The notes beneath the pieces were generated by a model, which saw nothing but the letters and a program-made list of their open reading frames with translations, did no database searches and was not told the origin of the DNA. DNA of 64,000 nucleotides from Kordiimonas aquimaris (GTDB lineage Bacteria > Pseudomonadota > Alphaproteobacteria > Sphingomonadales > Kordiimonadaceae). The translations under genes and the position numbers were made by a program. The stretch is taken from contig NZ_JAOBPO010000001.1 in the NCBI RefSeq assembly GCF_025574485.1, forward strand, positions 379,501 to 443,500, in the 5' to 3' direction. Positions 1 to 8,563 of this stretch are shown here, in pieces (the stretch's first letter is position 1; every line of letters begins with the position of its first letter).

Positions 1-1
1 T

Positions 2-403
2 CAGAATGACAGCCTCTGGCAGGCGCTGCCTAAATATTCTGAAACAGTTATGTTGCCACCACTGATCACAACCACGAGAACCAATCGCCGTACTATGTGG
101 CAAGCACAAAAGTCCATTGATGCAACAACTGCTGAAGCGTTGATCATACAGGCTCGCGGGTTTCATACCCGCAAGGGAGATGAGTGGCGCTTTTCCCTTA
201 TTATGCCAGACGGCAAGACCCGAACGTTAAAAACCATAGTCCAGGCGAGAAACCGTCAGCTTATTCAAGCTTACGCTGGCATCAAAAAGCCCGCCAAAGA
301 TTTCATGCCGGGCGTTTGGTCCGGTGAAGTCAAACTTGTACGTGACGGGAAAGTTCTGGATAGCAGGTCGAGCACCGTAAACGTTACTCGATCCACAGAT
401 TGA
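2..403 (+). CDS. Hypothetical protein, C-terminal fragment cut by window edge
   Basis: The reading frame is open from base 2 to the TGA at 401-403, so the start lies left of the window. An internal ATG at 50 exists, but the upstream codons read as ordinary protein (ending KYSETVMLPP), so I treat this as a truncated gene. The visible part is hydrophilic, with a Trp/Gly-containing stretch (PGVWSGEVKLVRDGKVLD) that looks like beta strands of a small extracytoplasmic domain. No family was recognised. It is convergent with the NTF2-like gene that ends at 430. Confidence 0.6.
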   Translation, partial: QNDSLWQALPKYSETVMLPPLITTTRTNRRTMWQAQKSIDATTAEALIIQARGFHTRKGDEWRFSLIMPDGKTRTLKTIVQARNRQLIQAYAGIKKPAKDFMPGVWSGEVKLVRDGKVLDSRSSTVNVTRSTD

Positions 404-429
404 TCAAGAGAGCGCCAAAGGTAACACGC

Positions 430-909
430 TCATCTTGCTCTTTCTTTAGCAGCTGCTGCCATTAAAGATCGCAAGCTATTGTAGTCTGCCAAGTCTATAT
501 GCCGAACAATCTTGTCATCTTTAAATTCAATAATACGTGTAACCTCACTCATGATCGGAGCATACGCTTCTGGGTTTCCATCCCCCAACACATCAACCTT
601 TCCATACATCACAAGATTGAGGACAACTGTATTGTTGCTTTCGTAAGATCGAACAACATAACTGTGCAGGTCCTTAATAGAGCCCGTGTATCCTTCATAC
701 ACTTTTAGCACGTGTTCGCGGCCTTCATGTTTCGCGCCCCAGGTTGGATCTTCAAAAATAATATCTTCATGTACATAAGCTGATGCCGCTCTAGTATCAT
801 TTGCCTCCAGGGCCGCTAAAAAATGTTGTGCTTTTTCGATATTATTTTCTGCAAATGCAGCGGTTGCTGCCCATAGGATTGTAGCTGTCGTTATAATAAA
901 CTTTTTCAT
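430..909 (-). CDS. Secreted SnoaL/NTF2-like protein
   Basis: A precursor of about 159 residues with an N-terminal signal peptide (MKKFIITTATILWAATAAFA). The mature part looks like a SnoaL-like cone-shaped fold: an initial helix (AQHFLAALEANDTRAASAYV), then an acidic/aromatic strand (IIFEDPTWG), and a late strand pair (MSEVTRIIEFKDDKIVRHI). Such domains bind or isomerise small hydrophobic ligands, but the substrate cannot be inferred. The start at 909 is chosen because GGAGA precedes it at good spacing and a signal peptide follows. An in-frame start at 972 would place a non-signal sequence in front. It lies downstream of the membrane-bound AraC regulator on the same strand. Likely periplasmic. 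Confidence 0.75.
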   Translation of the reverse strand: MKKFIITTATILWAATAAFAENNIEKAQHFLAALEANDTRAASAYVHEDIIFEDPTWGAKHEGREHVLKVYEGYTGSIKDLHSYVVRSYESNNTVVLNLVMYGKVDVLGDGNPEAYAPIMSEVTRIIEFKDDKIVRHIDLADYNSLRSLMAAAAKERAR

Positions 910-990
910 TTTTATCTCCGTTATGAAAACTATAACGAAAATATACAGCTCAGCTTCTGTCGTCGTTAACACCGAACCAAGTTTACTTAA

Positions 991-2025
991 TCAATCAACA
1001 ATATGTAAGCGGCGAAAGTGGCTAGGGGTAGTCTTTGCGTATCTTTTGAAAGCATTGTTAAAAGACACTTTGTTGTTGAACCCCACGGCAAAAGCGATTT
1101 CGAGAACAGTTATATCGGTTTCCCGCAACAGCTTTTTTGCTTCGTTGATACGTCGGCTGTTGATGAAGTCATAAAAACTCTGACCAATTGCAGTGTTTAA
1201 TACTTCGGAGGCAACATGCGGTGTCACACCGGCCGCTTGTGCTAGCTCTCTCAGCGTCAGTGCTGGCTTCAGATATAGGCGCTGGCAGTCAATTGTTTCG
1301 ATAATATCACGTGCGATCGCATCAGCACTGTCCGCATCAAGTCCAGACTTGTCATAGGCTGCAGTGACAATAGGCTCAGTCGCTACAAAATATTGTTGCT
1401 GCGCACTACGTGTAAGCCAAAAGATATAGACCGTTCCGAGGAAGTTAAAAACAGCCTGAGCATCAAACAGATTGTTATCCCCAAGAGCCATCAATGGAAA
1501 AACCATAAGATCAAACGTAACCAGAACCAGCAACCCCCAGCACACCTGCTCAAGCCACAGAAGATCAATTCCTGACAGGGACGAAAAGCTTTGCTTGAGG
1601 TTATGCCGGTAACGGCGAACCAGATAAATCAAAACAGGCAAGTAGATCATGACCTGACTAGTTAGAAGATAATAAATGTATGTATGCGGAAAACCGGTAA
1701 ACATCACAGGAACGATGGCAACTAACGCCGAAGGCAGAAGGTGAAGCCAGAAACGAAGCACGCTTATACCAACAGCCGGCGCAACATATCGAAACAGGCA
1801 GGGTACAGCTAGAAAGTTAATAAAAACCAACCCATTGAGGACTTTGTGAAGCTGACCAAGAGAATGAATAACGCCTGATAGCAGCGCGAAAGAGATCACC
1901 GCAACAAAGGCGGCAAGCCATCTGGCATTAGACTTTGGGCTCGCCCACAATAATGCAGCTAATGTTCCGCCAACAGAACTGCTAACAAGTGCAAAAATAC
2001 TGGCTAAAGAAAGCTCGAAGACCAC
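991..2025 (-). CDS. Membrane-embedded AraC-family transcriptional regulator
   Basis: 344 residues. The first ~215 hold about seven hydrophobic segments, in the style of 7TM sensor regions. The C-terminal ~100 form an AraC double helix-turn-helix: the first helix pair is around LRELAQAAGVTPHVASEVLN, the second around DITVLEIAFAVGFNNKVSFN, followed by the typical FKRYAKTTPSHFRR. It probably senses a membrane or periplasmic signal and regulates nearby genes. The start is a GTG; no better in-frame ATG lies nearby. It begins 12 bp after the stop of the TauE-type transporter and is probably co-transcribed with it. The regulated genes are unknown; the transporter and the downstream NTF2-like gene are the obvious candidates. 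Confidence 0.85.
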   Translation of the reverse strand: MVFELSLASIFALVSSSVGGTLAALLWASPKSNARWLAAFVAVISFALLSGVIHSLGQLHKVLNGLVFINFLAVPCLFRYVAPAVGISVLRFWLHLLPSALVAIVPVMFTGFPHTYIYYLLTSQVMIYLPVLIYLVRRYRHNLKQSFSSLSGIDLLWLEQVCWGLLVLVTFDLMVFPLMALGDNNLFDAQAVFNFLGTVYIFWLTRSAQQQYFVATEPIVTAAYDKSGLDADSADAIARDIIETIDCQRLYLKPALTLRELAQAAGVTPHVASEVLNTAIGQSFYDFINSRRINEAKKLLRETDITVLEIAFAVGFNNKVSFNNAFKRYAKTTPSHFRRLHIVD

Positions 2026-2037
2026 CTGCTTACCCGT

Positions 2038-2799
2038 TTACAAATAACTTTCAAAAGCTTGCCATAACAACCGCAATGCCAGCAACGTTAGAATAATATT
2101 CAGGATATAGCTAAAGTGGGCTTCGCTTTGCTTCATCAAAACTCGCTTGCCAACCAATGTACCCAGAAAACCAGCACCAACCATCAGCGCAAGCAAAGGC
2201 ACATAGGCTACAAAAGCAAAACCCAAAAAACTGAACATAATAATTTTAAGCGTATGCTGCGTTACCATCACACTTGAAAAAGTGCCAACTTTTGTGAGGC
2301 GGTCATATTTAAAAGGCGCCACAAATGCCATCACAAACGGCCCGGTTGCACCCACAAACATACTGCCAAAAGTGGTCAAGGCACCACCAACAACAATTCC
2401 TTTTGATGAAACAGCAACACTTCCGGGCTTGGGTCCCCAAACAGAATATAGGATAAAAATACCTAGCATTATTTGTAACAACGCAACAGGCAACGCAATG
2501 ACAAGCTGCGAAGCAACAGCAACACCAATAAGGCTGCCAAGCACAAACCAGCGCATAAACTTCCAGTCAATATGCTTAAAAAACAGCGCCATGCGGCTCA
2601 TATTGGAGCCAGCTTGCACAACACCGTGACACGGAATAAGCGCAAGAGGCGGCATAACCTGCGCCATAACCGCCAAAAGCGTAACCCCGCCGCCAATACC
2701 TGCTGCAGTGGATAGAAAGGAGCCAAAGAAGCTAACACCAACCAACATCCAAAAGCTAAACACAGACAAAGCTTCAGGAATGAGAGATTCTGGTAACAT
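2038..2799 (-). CDS. TauE/SafE (TSUP) family membrane transporter
   Basis: 253 residues, nearly all hydrophobic, with about eight membrane segments. It has the glycine-rich TSUP entry motif (STAAGIGGGVTLLAVMAQ) near residue 30 and its internal repeat later (FGSMFVGATGPFVMAF). The family exports or imports sulfite, sulfoacetate, taurine breakdown products and other organic anions; the substrate here is not inferable. The ATG at 2799 is preceded by AGGA at good spacing. It is first in a probable two-gene unit with the membrane-bound AraC regulator, and divergent from the SRPBCC gene at 2954. Confidence 0.85.
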   Translation of the reverse strand: MLPESLIPEALSVFSFWMLVGVSFFGSFLSTAAGIGGGVTLLAVMAQVMPPLALIPCHGVVQAGSNMSRMALFFKHIDWKFMRWFVLGSLIGVAVASQLVIALPVALLQIMLGIFILYSVWGPKPGSVAVSSKGIVVGGALTTFGSMFVGATGPFVMAFVAPFKYDRLTKVGTFSSVMVTQHTLKIIMFSFLGFAFVAYVPLLALMVGAGFLGTLVGKRVLMKQSEAHFSYILNIILTLLALRLLWQAFESYL

Positions 2800-2953
2800 A
2801 ATGATTATCCTATGTGACTGACAAAGGTCATACCATGTGCTTTGGCATTTTAGAATAAGCGGCTTACTGTTTATATTAAACCACTTGGTTGAATATAATA
2901 TTTAAATAAGCTATGGTGGTTTCATATTCAATGATTATCAAAAGAGGTTAGAC

Positions 2954-3478
2954 ATGGCGTTCTATCAAAAGCTTCTGTTAGTTATGGCATCACTGTTGTT
3001 TTGTCTTTCAGCCAAAGCAGATGAAACCAACCTGCGTACCATTGAAACATCCACACACATCGCGGCAACTCCGGACCGCGTTCTGAAAGCGTTTTATGCC
3101 ACAGATGACTTGGCCGCGTGGTGGTTGGTCTCTCGCTCACTAACCAGTTCCCAAAAGGGAAACCTTTGGTCCATTGTTTGGGAAAATTACGGACAAGACA
3201 AAACACATCATGTCTGGAGCGGTGTGGTGAGCGAAAGCAGCAGCCACCGCCTTGTTATTTCTGATTTAGTTATGATTGAACCAGAACGGCCACTTTTCGG
3301 CCCAATGCAGCTGGAAATTATTGCGCTGGCTGATGGTGATGGCACGCGGTTAACCGTTTTACACCACGGATATCAATACGGCGAACACTGGAATTGGTCA
3401 CACAAAACTGTGGTTGGCGGCTGGGAAAAAGCACTGGCTGAACTGGCTGCATGGTTCGAAGAAGGTGCGCCGCACTGA
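2954..3478 (+). CDS. Exported SRPBCC (AHSA1-like) domain protein
   Basis: 174 residues. A signal peptide (cleavage near LSAKADE, about residue 22) is followed by an AHSA1-type SRPBCC domain: the opening strand TIETSTHIAATPDRVLKAF, the FYATDDLAAWWL segment, and the closing helix VVGGWEKALAELAAWFEEG. Most AHSA1-like proteins are cytoplasmic, so the signal peptide is a notable feature. The domain makes a hydrophobic ligand cavity; function unknown. RBS AAAGAGG lies upstream. A decayed second copy of its 3' end lies about 1 kb downstream at 4482-4566. Confidence 0.8.
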   Translation: MAFYQKLLLVMASLLFCLSAKADETNLRTIETSTHIAATPDRVLKAFYATDDLAAWWLVSRSLTSSQKGNLWSIVWENYGQDKTHHVWSGVVSESSSHRLVISDLVMIEPERPLFGPMQLEIIALADGDGTRLTVLHHGYQYGEHWNWSHKTVVGGWEKALAELAAWFEEGAPH

Positions 3479-3498
3479 GCACAACCAGTATCCATAGA

Positions 3499-4401
3499 TT
3501 ACTCTGCCAGAATTTTATCCATCAGAACGTACGTAATATCGGCATGACCATCACGGTAAGTCGTATAGAAGAGTATTTTTTCGTCATGACTTACAAAAGC
3601 ACCATACTCGTATTCAGCACTATTAACTTGTGCGCCTAAATTCCTGGGTACTGACCAGTGCACACCATCACGATATGATATATATAGGTCATCACCGCCA
3701 AAACCATCCTCTGCATCTGTTCGTGCAAAAATTATATACCTTCCTGCAGGATCAATAAAAGGATCCGGTTCAGAATGCGTGGTATTCAGTAGGTTTAAGC
3801 TACTGACGCTCCAGTCAAAACCAGACTTCTCGGCGACATACATATCCGAGTTTCCTTTCCCACCATCACGACGCGAACCAAAGTAGATATTAGTATTGCT
3901 GGCGACAGACGCATGAAAATCATTTTTGACAGATTTAAAAACACCCAATAAAGGCTCAGGCTCACCCCAATTATTGTCACCTTTATATATTACTTGCCAT
4001 AAATTCCAGTCTGACTCGCCCTTTTGCTCACCAGGTACAGCCCGGTCCGAACTGAAAACAACAAAACCGCCATCAGGTGAAAACCTTGCTGCACGGCTTC
4101 CTTCATCAGTTACAAAAGGGACTGGTTCAGGGGTTGTCCAATCATTATCGGATCGAAACGTTATGAATATCCGGTGTTCTGAGAAACCATTATTGTGCCG
4201 CCCAAAAAGCGCAACGTGACCGTTTGGGTGTATCGAAATCCAGGACTCTCCCGCATCAGTGTTAATTCTTTTGAGCAGGTTTGATAAAACAATATCATTT
4301 GTATAGGTAGCGTTGGCTGATTTCGCTGGTTGGCCTGCAACCAGATCGTTACTTAGAAATATTAACAACAGAGTAGAAAGAATTGATACCTGAGTACGCA
4401 T
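3499..4401 (-). CDS. Secreted PD40/TolB-like beta-propeller protein
   Basis: 300 residues with a signal peptide (MRTQVSILSTLLLIFLSNDLVAG). The rest carries repeated WD40-like PD40 motifs such as ARFSPDGGFVVFSSDR, IYFGSRRDGGKGNSDMYVAE, DPAGRYIIFARTDAEDGFGG and HDEKILFYTTYRDG. These blades are typical of periplasmic propellers resembling TolB or OmpA-associated PD40 proteins. No catalytic domain is attached, so a binding or scaffolding role is likely. A perfect GGAGG ribosome site sits eight bases before the ATG. Convergent with the SRPBCC gene. Confidence 0.8.
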   Translation of the reverse strand: MRTQVSILSTLLLIFLSNDLVAGQPAKSANATYTNDIVLSNLLKRINTDAGESWISIHPNGHVALFGRHNNGFSEHRIFITFRSDNDWTTPEPVPFVTDEGSRAARFSPDGGFVVFSSDRAVPGEQKGESDWNLWQVIYKGDNNWGEPEPLLGVFKSVKNDFHASVASNTNIYFGSRRDGGKGNSDMYVAEKSGFDWSVSSLNLLNTTHSEPDPFIDPAGRYIIFARTDAEDGFGGDDLYISYRDGVHWSVPRNLGAQVNSAEYEYGAFVSHDEKILFYTTYRDGHADITYVLMDKILAE

Positions 4402-4481
4402 AATAAACCTCCATCATATTCCTCTATATCATATTTATGTATTATATAATAACATAACCTTTACTAATCATAGCTATTAAA

Positions 4482-4566
4482 ACGGTGAATATTGGGATTG
4501 GTCATACAGGGTTGGTGGTGTTAGCTGGAAAAGCGTTCGCTGAACTAGCCGCATGGTTGAGAATGG
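4482..4566 (+). pseudogene. Decayed paralogue fragment of the SRPBCC gene
   Basis: Bases 4482-4507 match 3378-3403 of the SRPBCC gene at 21 of 26 positions, with only transitions between them. The fragment reads GEYWDWSY where the gene reads GEHWNWSH. The match continues through the equivalent of GGWEKALAELAAW, but two bases are lost after the Trp codon, so the frame shifts and GKAFAELAAWL continues in another frame. Only the last ~30 codons of the ancestral copy survive, with no start. The remaining part of the 305-bp gap (4402-4706) shows no gene. Confidence 0.7.
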
Positions 4567-4706
4567 CACACCCCACATCAGCCTTTCTAATATAACCCAA
4601 GAGAGCAAACAGCTAACCACTCATGACAGATAGCCCTTTTCACTCTCTTGCCTCAGGCTTGAGTTATATAACTCTGCTTCAAAAAGCTGATCTGACTAAT
4701 AAAGGC

Positions 4707-5663
4707 TTATAGATACCATTCGATAAACTCATCAAAACTCAGCTTTCCGTCCGTATTCGCGTCCCAGCCTTGATAGTATTCATCGCTAATACTCTTCCAA
4801 TAATACCGTTGATGAGTAAAAGCCCATTTACCAACTGTCATTTCCATACTCAATTCCTCATCAGAAGTTACACCCTTTGAAGTACATGTTTGGGGCACTG
4901 GAAATTTTTGAGTATAATCTGTCACAGCATGGTTATGGAGGTCTTGCTTAAGCGCTTTAAGCTTTTGGCGCATCTCCTTAAGGCTAATACCGCCATCACC
5001 ATTGCCATCCAAAATGACAAACTCTCTTTGAAGCTCATATTGAGTTGGTAATAACTGAAGTTTGCTAAATTCAGCCAAAGACAAATCACCTGATGTATTT
5101 GTGTCCATAGCCAAAAATTTAGTTTTAATATGTGCACGGGCAATCTGGGTAAGTGCAGCATCACAACCTTGCAAACGCATACGCATTGCCTGACCAGTTT
5201 GTAAGTCCTTAGACCAGCCTTTCCTTAGGTCACCATCTATATGGAACCAGATTTCATTAAAAGAATAGGGTACCGGATACTTTTTCGCAGCATAAACACC
5301 GGACACATAAAACAGAAACTCAGCTTCTGATAAGCGTTCATTACTATCTTTATCTAAAACCTTAAAATAAGGAAGGGTCAAAGGGCTATCAAAGCCTTTC
5401 ACATCTTCATCACTTACTAAAAAGCCTGCAGACGCTATGGCCCCAATTATCATTCCTGAAACAACCATCATGAAACTCCTTTTATTGAATAGGTTTGCTT
5501 CAAAATGACCTCGCTCCAGATAAACCGTAATCGCATCACGCAAAACAGCACTCGCTGTTACATTTTCATGCTTACACGTATCCATAAATGCTTGCTTATC
5601 ATCATACGGAAGTCTGATCTCGATCACGTCAGACTTTTTATTCGATTTATTGTTGGTTTCCAT
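4707..5663 (-). CDS. Ribbon-helix-helix / single TM / four EF-hand protein
   Basis: 318 residues in three parts. Residues ~12-50 look like a CopG/Arc ribbon-helix-helix: strand IEIRLPYDDKQAF, then a helix pair with the N-x-T-A-S-x-V-L-R turn typical of the fold. One hydrophobic helix follows at ~63-83. The remaining ~235 residues hold four calcium-loop sequences: DKDSNERLSEAE (~104), DTNTSGDLSLAE (~187), DGNGDGGISLKE (~219) and DANTDGKLSFDE (~301). With the RHH inside, the EF-hands would lie in the periplasm. This suggests a membrane-tethered DNA binder that responds to Ca2+; that role is inference. Start: ATG at 5663, with a GTG three bases earlier; neither has a strong ribosome site. The gene stands alone in its transcription unit. 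Confidence 0.75.
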   Translation of the reverse strand: METNNKSNKKSDVIEIRLPYDDKQAFMDTCKHENVTASAVLRDAITVYLERGHFEANLFNKRSFMMVVSGMIIGAIASAGFLVSDEDVKGFDSPLTLPYFKVLDKDSNERLSEAEFLFYVSGVYAAKKYPVPYSFNEIWFHIDGDLRKGWSKDLQTGQAMRMRLQGCDAALTQIARAHIKTKFLAMDTNTSGDLSLAEFSKLQLLPTQYELQREFVILDGNGDGGISLKEMRQKLKALKQDLHNHAVTDYTQKFPVPQTCTSKGVTSDEELSMEMTVGKWAFTHQRYYWKSISDEYYQGWDANTDGKLSFDEFIEWYL

Positions 5664-5699
5664 CACAGGTCATTCTTTGCATTAACAAGGGTTTCAGGA

Positions 5700-5828
5700 A
5701 TGGCTATTATAGAACCATCTTACAAAGAAAAGCGTGTCGAGATCGAAAGCTATTCTGTCCCGACTGTTGTTCAGTTCTGTCGAGACACACTAGCGCATAA
5801 GGGTTTCAGCTATATAAACGCACAATAA
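5700..5828 (+). CDS. Possible small protein (42 residues), uncertain
   Basis: An ATG with AGGA just upstream opens a 42-residue frame (begins MAIIEPSYKEKRVEIES, ends GFSYINAQ) in the gap between comM and the RHH-EF-hand gene, on the opposite strand to both. The composition is plausible for a real small protein, but no family was recognised and the spacing of the ribosome site is tight. The stretch must also contain the promoter of the RHH-EF-hand gene, so it may be only regulatory DNA. Confidence 0.2.
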   Translation: MAIIEPSYKEKRVEIESYSVPTVVQFCRDTLAHKGFSYINAQ

Positions 5829-5848
5829 CCATGTATCAGATCCAGAGA

Positions 5849-7390
5849 TTAACCGGTGCGACGCAGTGATGTTCGTGCGTCAATGCGCCGGTAATTCAGT
5901 GCCTCGGCAATATGCGGTGTAGACACCGTTTCACTAACTGCAAGATCTGCAATAGTGCGAGCAACCTTTAGCACTCGGTGATACCCGCGCGCAGAGAGTT
6001 GATATGTTTCAGCCGCTTTTTCCATTAGTGCGTGAGCGCTGCCATCAAGCTGCAGCACTTTTTCCAGTAGCTTACCGCTCATTTGGGCATTGATCTTCAC
6101 CTTCTGCGCATCTCTCTGTTCAACAAAACGCTGTGTTTGCCGCTCACGCGCAGCAGCCACACGCGCCGCAACAACACTGGATGGCTCGCCAATTGCTGGC
6201 GCGGACAATTCTGCGGCGGTTAAAGCAGGCACATCAACAAACAGATCGATACGATCATAAAGCGGACCAGATATTTTTGCCTGATAATCAGCACCACATA
6301 GAGGCGCACGGCTACAGGCCCGTGCAGCATCTGCCAAATATCCACAACGACACGGGTTCATTGCCGCAAGCAACTGGAACCTGGCTGGATATGTCACATG
6401 CGCTTGCGCTCTCGCGATAACAGCAGTGCCTGTCTCCAAAGGCTGGCGCAGCGCCTCTAACGCACTACGAGAAAACTCTGGCATCTCATCAAGGAAAAGC
6501 ACTCCATTATGCGCCAGTGATACTTCACCAGGGTTAGCATACGCGCCGCCACCAATAAGGGCTGGCTGACTAGCAGAATGGTGTGGTGATCGAAAAGGAC
6601 GGCCACGGGTAATGGCGCCATTTTCCAACGTACCAGCCACAGAAGCAACCATGCTGACTTCCAAGGCTTCCTCTGGTGTTAAAGGAGGCAATATAGAAGG
6701 CATTGCAGACGCCAGCATAGATTTACCCGAACCCGGCGGCCCCATCATTAGCATGGTGTGGCCACCTGCTGCAGCAACCTCAAGCGCACGTTTAGCTGTT
6801 TCCTGACCTTTAATATCAGCAAAATCCACATAACCAGAGCCTTGAGCCAACAATGGCTTAGCGGACGGCGCCGATAAAACCTGCACCCCTTTAAGGTGAT
6901 TCATAAGCGCCAGAAGGCTTGCCGGTGCCAAAACACCGTTACCGCCGGCCCACGAAGCTTCGGAGCCTGTTTCTGCTGGGCAAACAAACCCCATATCACA
7001 TGCATTGGCGTACATGGCAGCAGGTAAAACGCCTGCGACAGAACGTATGCTGGCATCCAGCCCAAGCTCGCCCATCACGACTACGCCCTCAAGGGCATCA
7101 GACGCAATAACACCCATAGCAACCAAAACCGCCACGGCAATGGGAAGGTCGTAATGCGACCCAGCTTTTGGCCGATTTGCAGGTGAAAGGCTAACAGTTA
7201 TTCGCTTTGGTGGAAGCGACAACCCAATGGCAGACAAGGCTGCGCGCACACGTTCTCGTGCTTCACTAACCGCTTTATCTGGCAGGCCCACAATTGTGAA
7301 GGACGGCAAGCCGTTAGACATCATCACCTGCACCTCTACGCGGCAAGCTTCAATTCCTTCAAAGGCGACTGTTTCAATGGTTGCTACCAT
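5849..7390 (-). CDS. comM: YifB/ComM family Mg-chelatase-like AAA+ ATPase
   Basis: 513 residues, full length for the family. The N-terminal Lon-protease-like domain (residues ~20-170: SNGLPSFTIVGLPDKAVSEA, then SLSPANRPKAGSHYDLPIA) is followed by an AAA+ module with Walker A GPPGSGKS near residue 215 and Walker B GVLFLDEMPEF. A C-terminal Mg-chelatase segment ends in YRRIDARTSLR. ComM is a hexameric helicase that promotes branch migration during natural transformation. The gene is often found near gshB, yraN and rsmI in proteobacteria; here those lie at the other end of the window. Confidence 0.93.
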   Translation of the reverse strand: MVATIETVAFEGIEACRVEVQVMMSNGLPSFTIVGLPDKAVSEARERVRAALSAIGLSLPPKRITVSLSPANRPKAGSHYDLPIAVAVLVAMGVIASDALEGVVVMGELGLDASIRSVAGVLPAAMYANACDMGFVCPAETGSEASWAGGNGVLAPASLLALMNHLKGVQVLSAPSAKPLLAQGSGYVDFADIKGQETAKRALEVAAAGGHTMLMMGPPGSGKSMLASAMPSILPPLTPEEALEVSMVASVAGTLENGAITRGRPFRSPHHSASQPALIGGGAYANPGEVSLAHNGVLFLDEMPEFSRSALEALRQPLETGTAVIARAQAHVTYPARFQLLAAMNPCRCGYLADAARACSRAPLCGADYQAKISGPLYDRIDLFVDVPALTAAELSAPAIGEPSSVVAARVAAARERQTQRFVEQRDAQKVKINAQMSGKLLEKVLQLDGSAHALMEKAAETYQLSARGYHRVLKVARTIADLAVSETVSTPHIAEALNYRRIDARTSLRRTG

Positions 7391-7538
7391 CGTTCTAATT
7401 GCTCCTGCATAGAATCAAACAGCTTCAACCTTAACATAAAAACAGAACATATCAAGAACACGGTACGCGACCTTGATATGCCCTCAAACCCCGTTAGATT
7501 ATAAAAACAAAGCTATTCAGCAAAATTTTGAGGACAGC

Positions 7539-8546
7539 ATGACCAAAATTGTAATTCACGGCGCTGGTTCTATCGGATGTTTTATCGGCGGCACTTGGGC
7601 CAGCACAGGGCTTGATGTCACACTTATTGGCCGGGACTATATTCATGAAACCATTAATAAAAATGGCATGACGCTTACTGACTATAGCGGCTTTAAGGTT
7701 AAGCTTTCCAGTAGCGATATTGCTTTTTCAGAAACACCGGCAGCCATGAACGATGCCGACATCATCATTCTTGCCGTTAAGTCCACAGGCACTGAAGCTG
7801 CCGCGCATGAGATTGCTGCAAATGCAAAAGCAGATGCCATTGTCGTTAGCCTGCAAAATGGCATCAGCAACGTGGATATATTAAAACGCCTGCTTCCAAA
7901 CCAAACCGTTTTGGCCGGCATGGTGCCATACAATGTTGCAAATCTCGGTGATGGTCATTGGCACAAAGGCACACAAGGTACTGTTATGGCTGAAATCAAC
8001 CCTGCGCTGGAATGTATCGCTGATGCCTCAAGTCGCGGGCCAGCCGCTCTTAAACTGAAGAATAATATGCCAGCTATTGCGTGGGGGAAATTACTGATAA
8101 ACCTCAACAACGCAATCAACGCTTTGTCTGGTGAACCGCTACTCAAAGAACTTTCACAGCGCGATTTCAGGCGGGTGTTTTCGGCCACAATTACGGAAGC
8201 ACTAGACGTTTTAAAGGCCGCGAATATTACACCTGCTCAAATTGGGCCAATGCCACCCCAAAAACTCGCCAAAATACTTAAAGCACCCAACTTTTTATTT
8301 AATCATATCTTCTTACGCATACAGAAGATTGATGAGCGGGCCCGGTCTTCAATGGCAGAGGACTTTGACGCCGGTCGTACAACAGAGATTGATTATCTAA
8401 ACGGCGAGGTTGTTGCTCTCGCTGATACTCACGGCATTTCTGCGCCGTACAGCAAAGCCATTGTTGATTTGGTGAAAGACGCCGAAACCGGCGGACAAAA
8501 AACATGGTCGGCCAAAGGGCTGCGACAGCGTGTGCTTGGACGTTAA
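7539..8546 (+). CDS. panE: 2-dehydropantoate 2-reductase (ketopantoate reductase)
   Basis: 335 residues. The N-terminal Rossmann motif is IHGAGSIGCFIGG and the ApbA/PanE signature region is ADIIILAVKSTGTEAA followed by SLQNGISN. The C-terminal ApbA domain has the conserved WGKLLINLNNAINAL segment that carries the catalytic Lys, and SMAEDFDAGRTTEIDYLNG. It reduces ketopantoate to pantoate with NADPH in coenzyme A synthesis, though related members act on other 2-oxo acids. The ATG at 7539 follows GAGG at good spacing; an earlier in-frame ATG (7473) would add a tail not seen in the family. Divergent from comM. Confidence 0.88.
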   Translation: MTKIVIHGAGSIGCFIGGTWASTGLDVTLIGRDYIHETINKNGMTLTDYSGFKVKLSSSDIAFSETPAAMNDADIIILAVKSTGTEAAAHEIAANAKADAIVVSLQNGISNVDILKRLLPNQTVLAGMVPYNVANLGDGHWHKGTQGTVMAEINPALECIADASSRGPAALKLKNNMPAIAWGKLLINLNNAINALSGEPLLKELSQRDFRRVFSATITEALDVLKAANITPAQIGPMPPQKLAKILKAPNFLFNHIFLRIQKIDERARSSMAEDFDAGRTTEIDYLNGEVVALADTHGISAPYSKAIVDLVKDAETGGQKTWSAKGLRQRVLGR

Positions 8547-8563
8547 GGTGTGCTTGCACCAAC

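Noticed and set aside
2800-2939. Two copies of AATGATTATC (2800, 2930) between the divergent TauE and SRPBCC genes, reminiscent of a Fur half-site
   Set aside because: Ten bases in AT-rich DNA may repeat by chance and the palindrome is incomplete.
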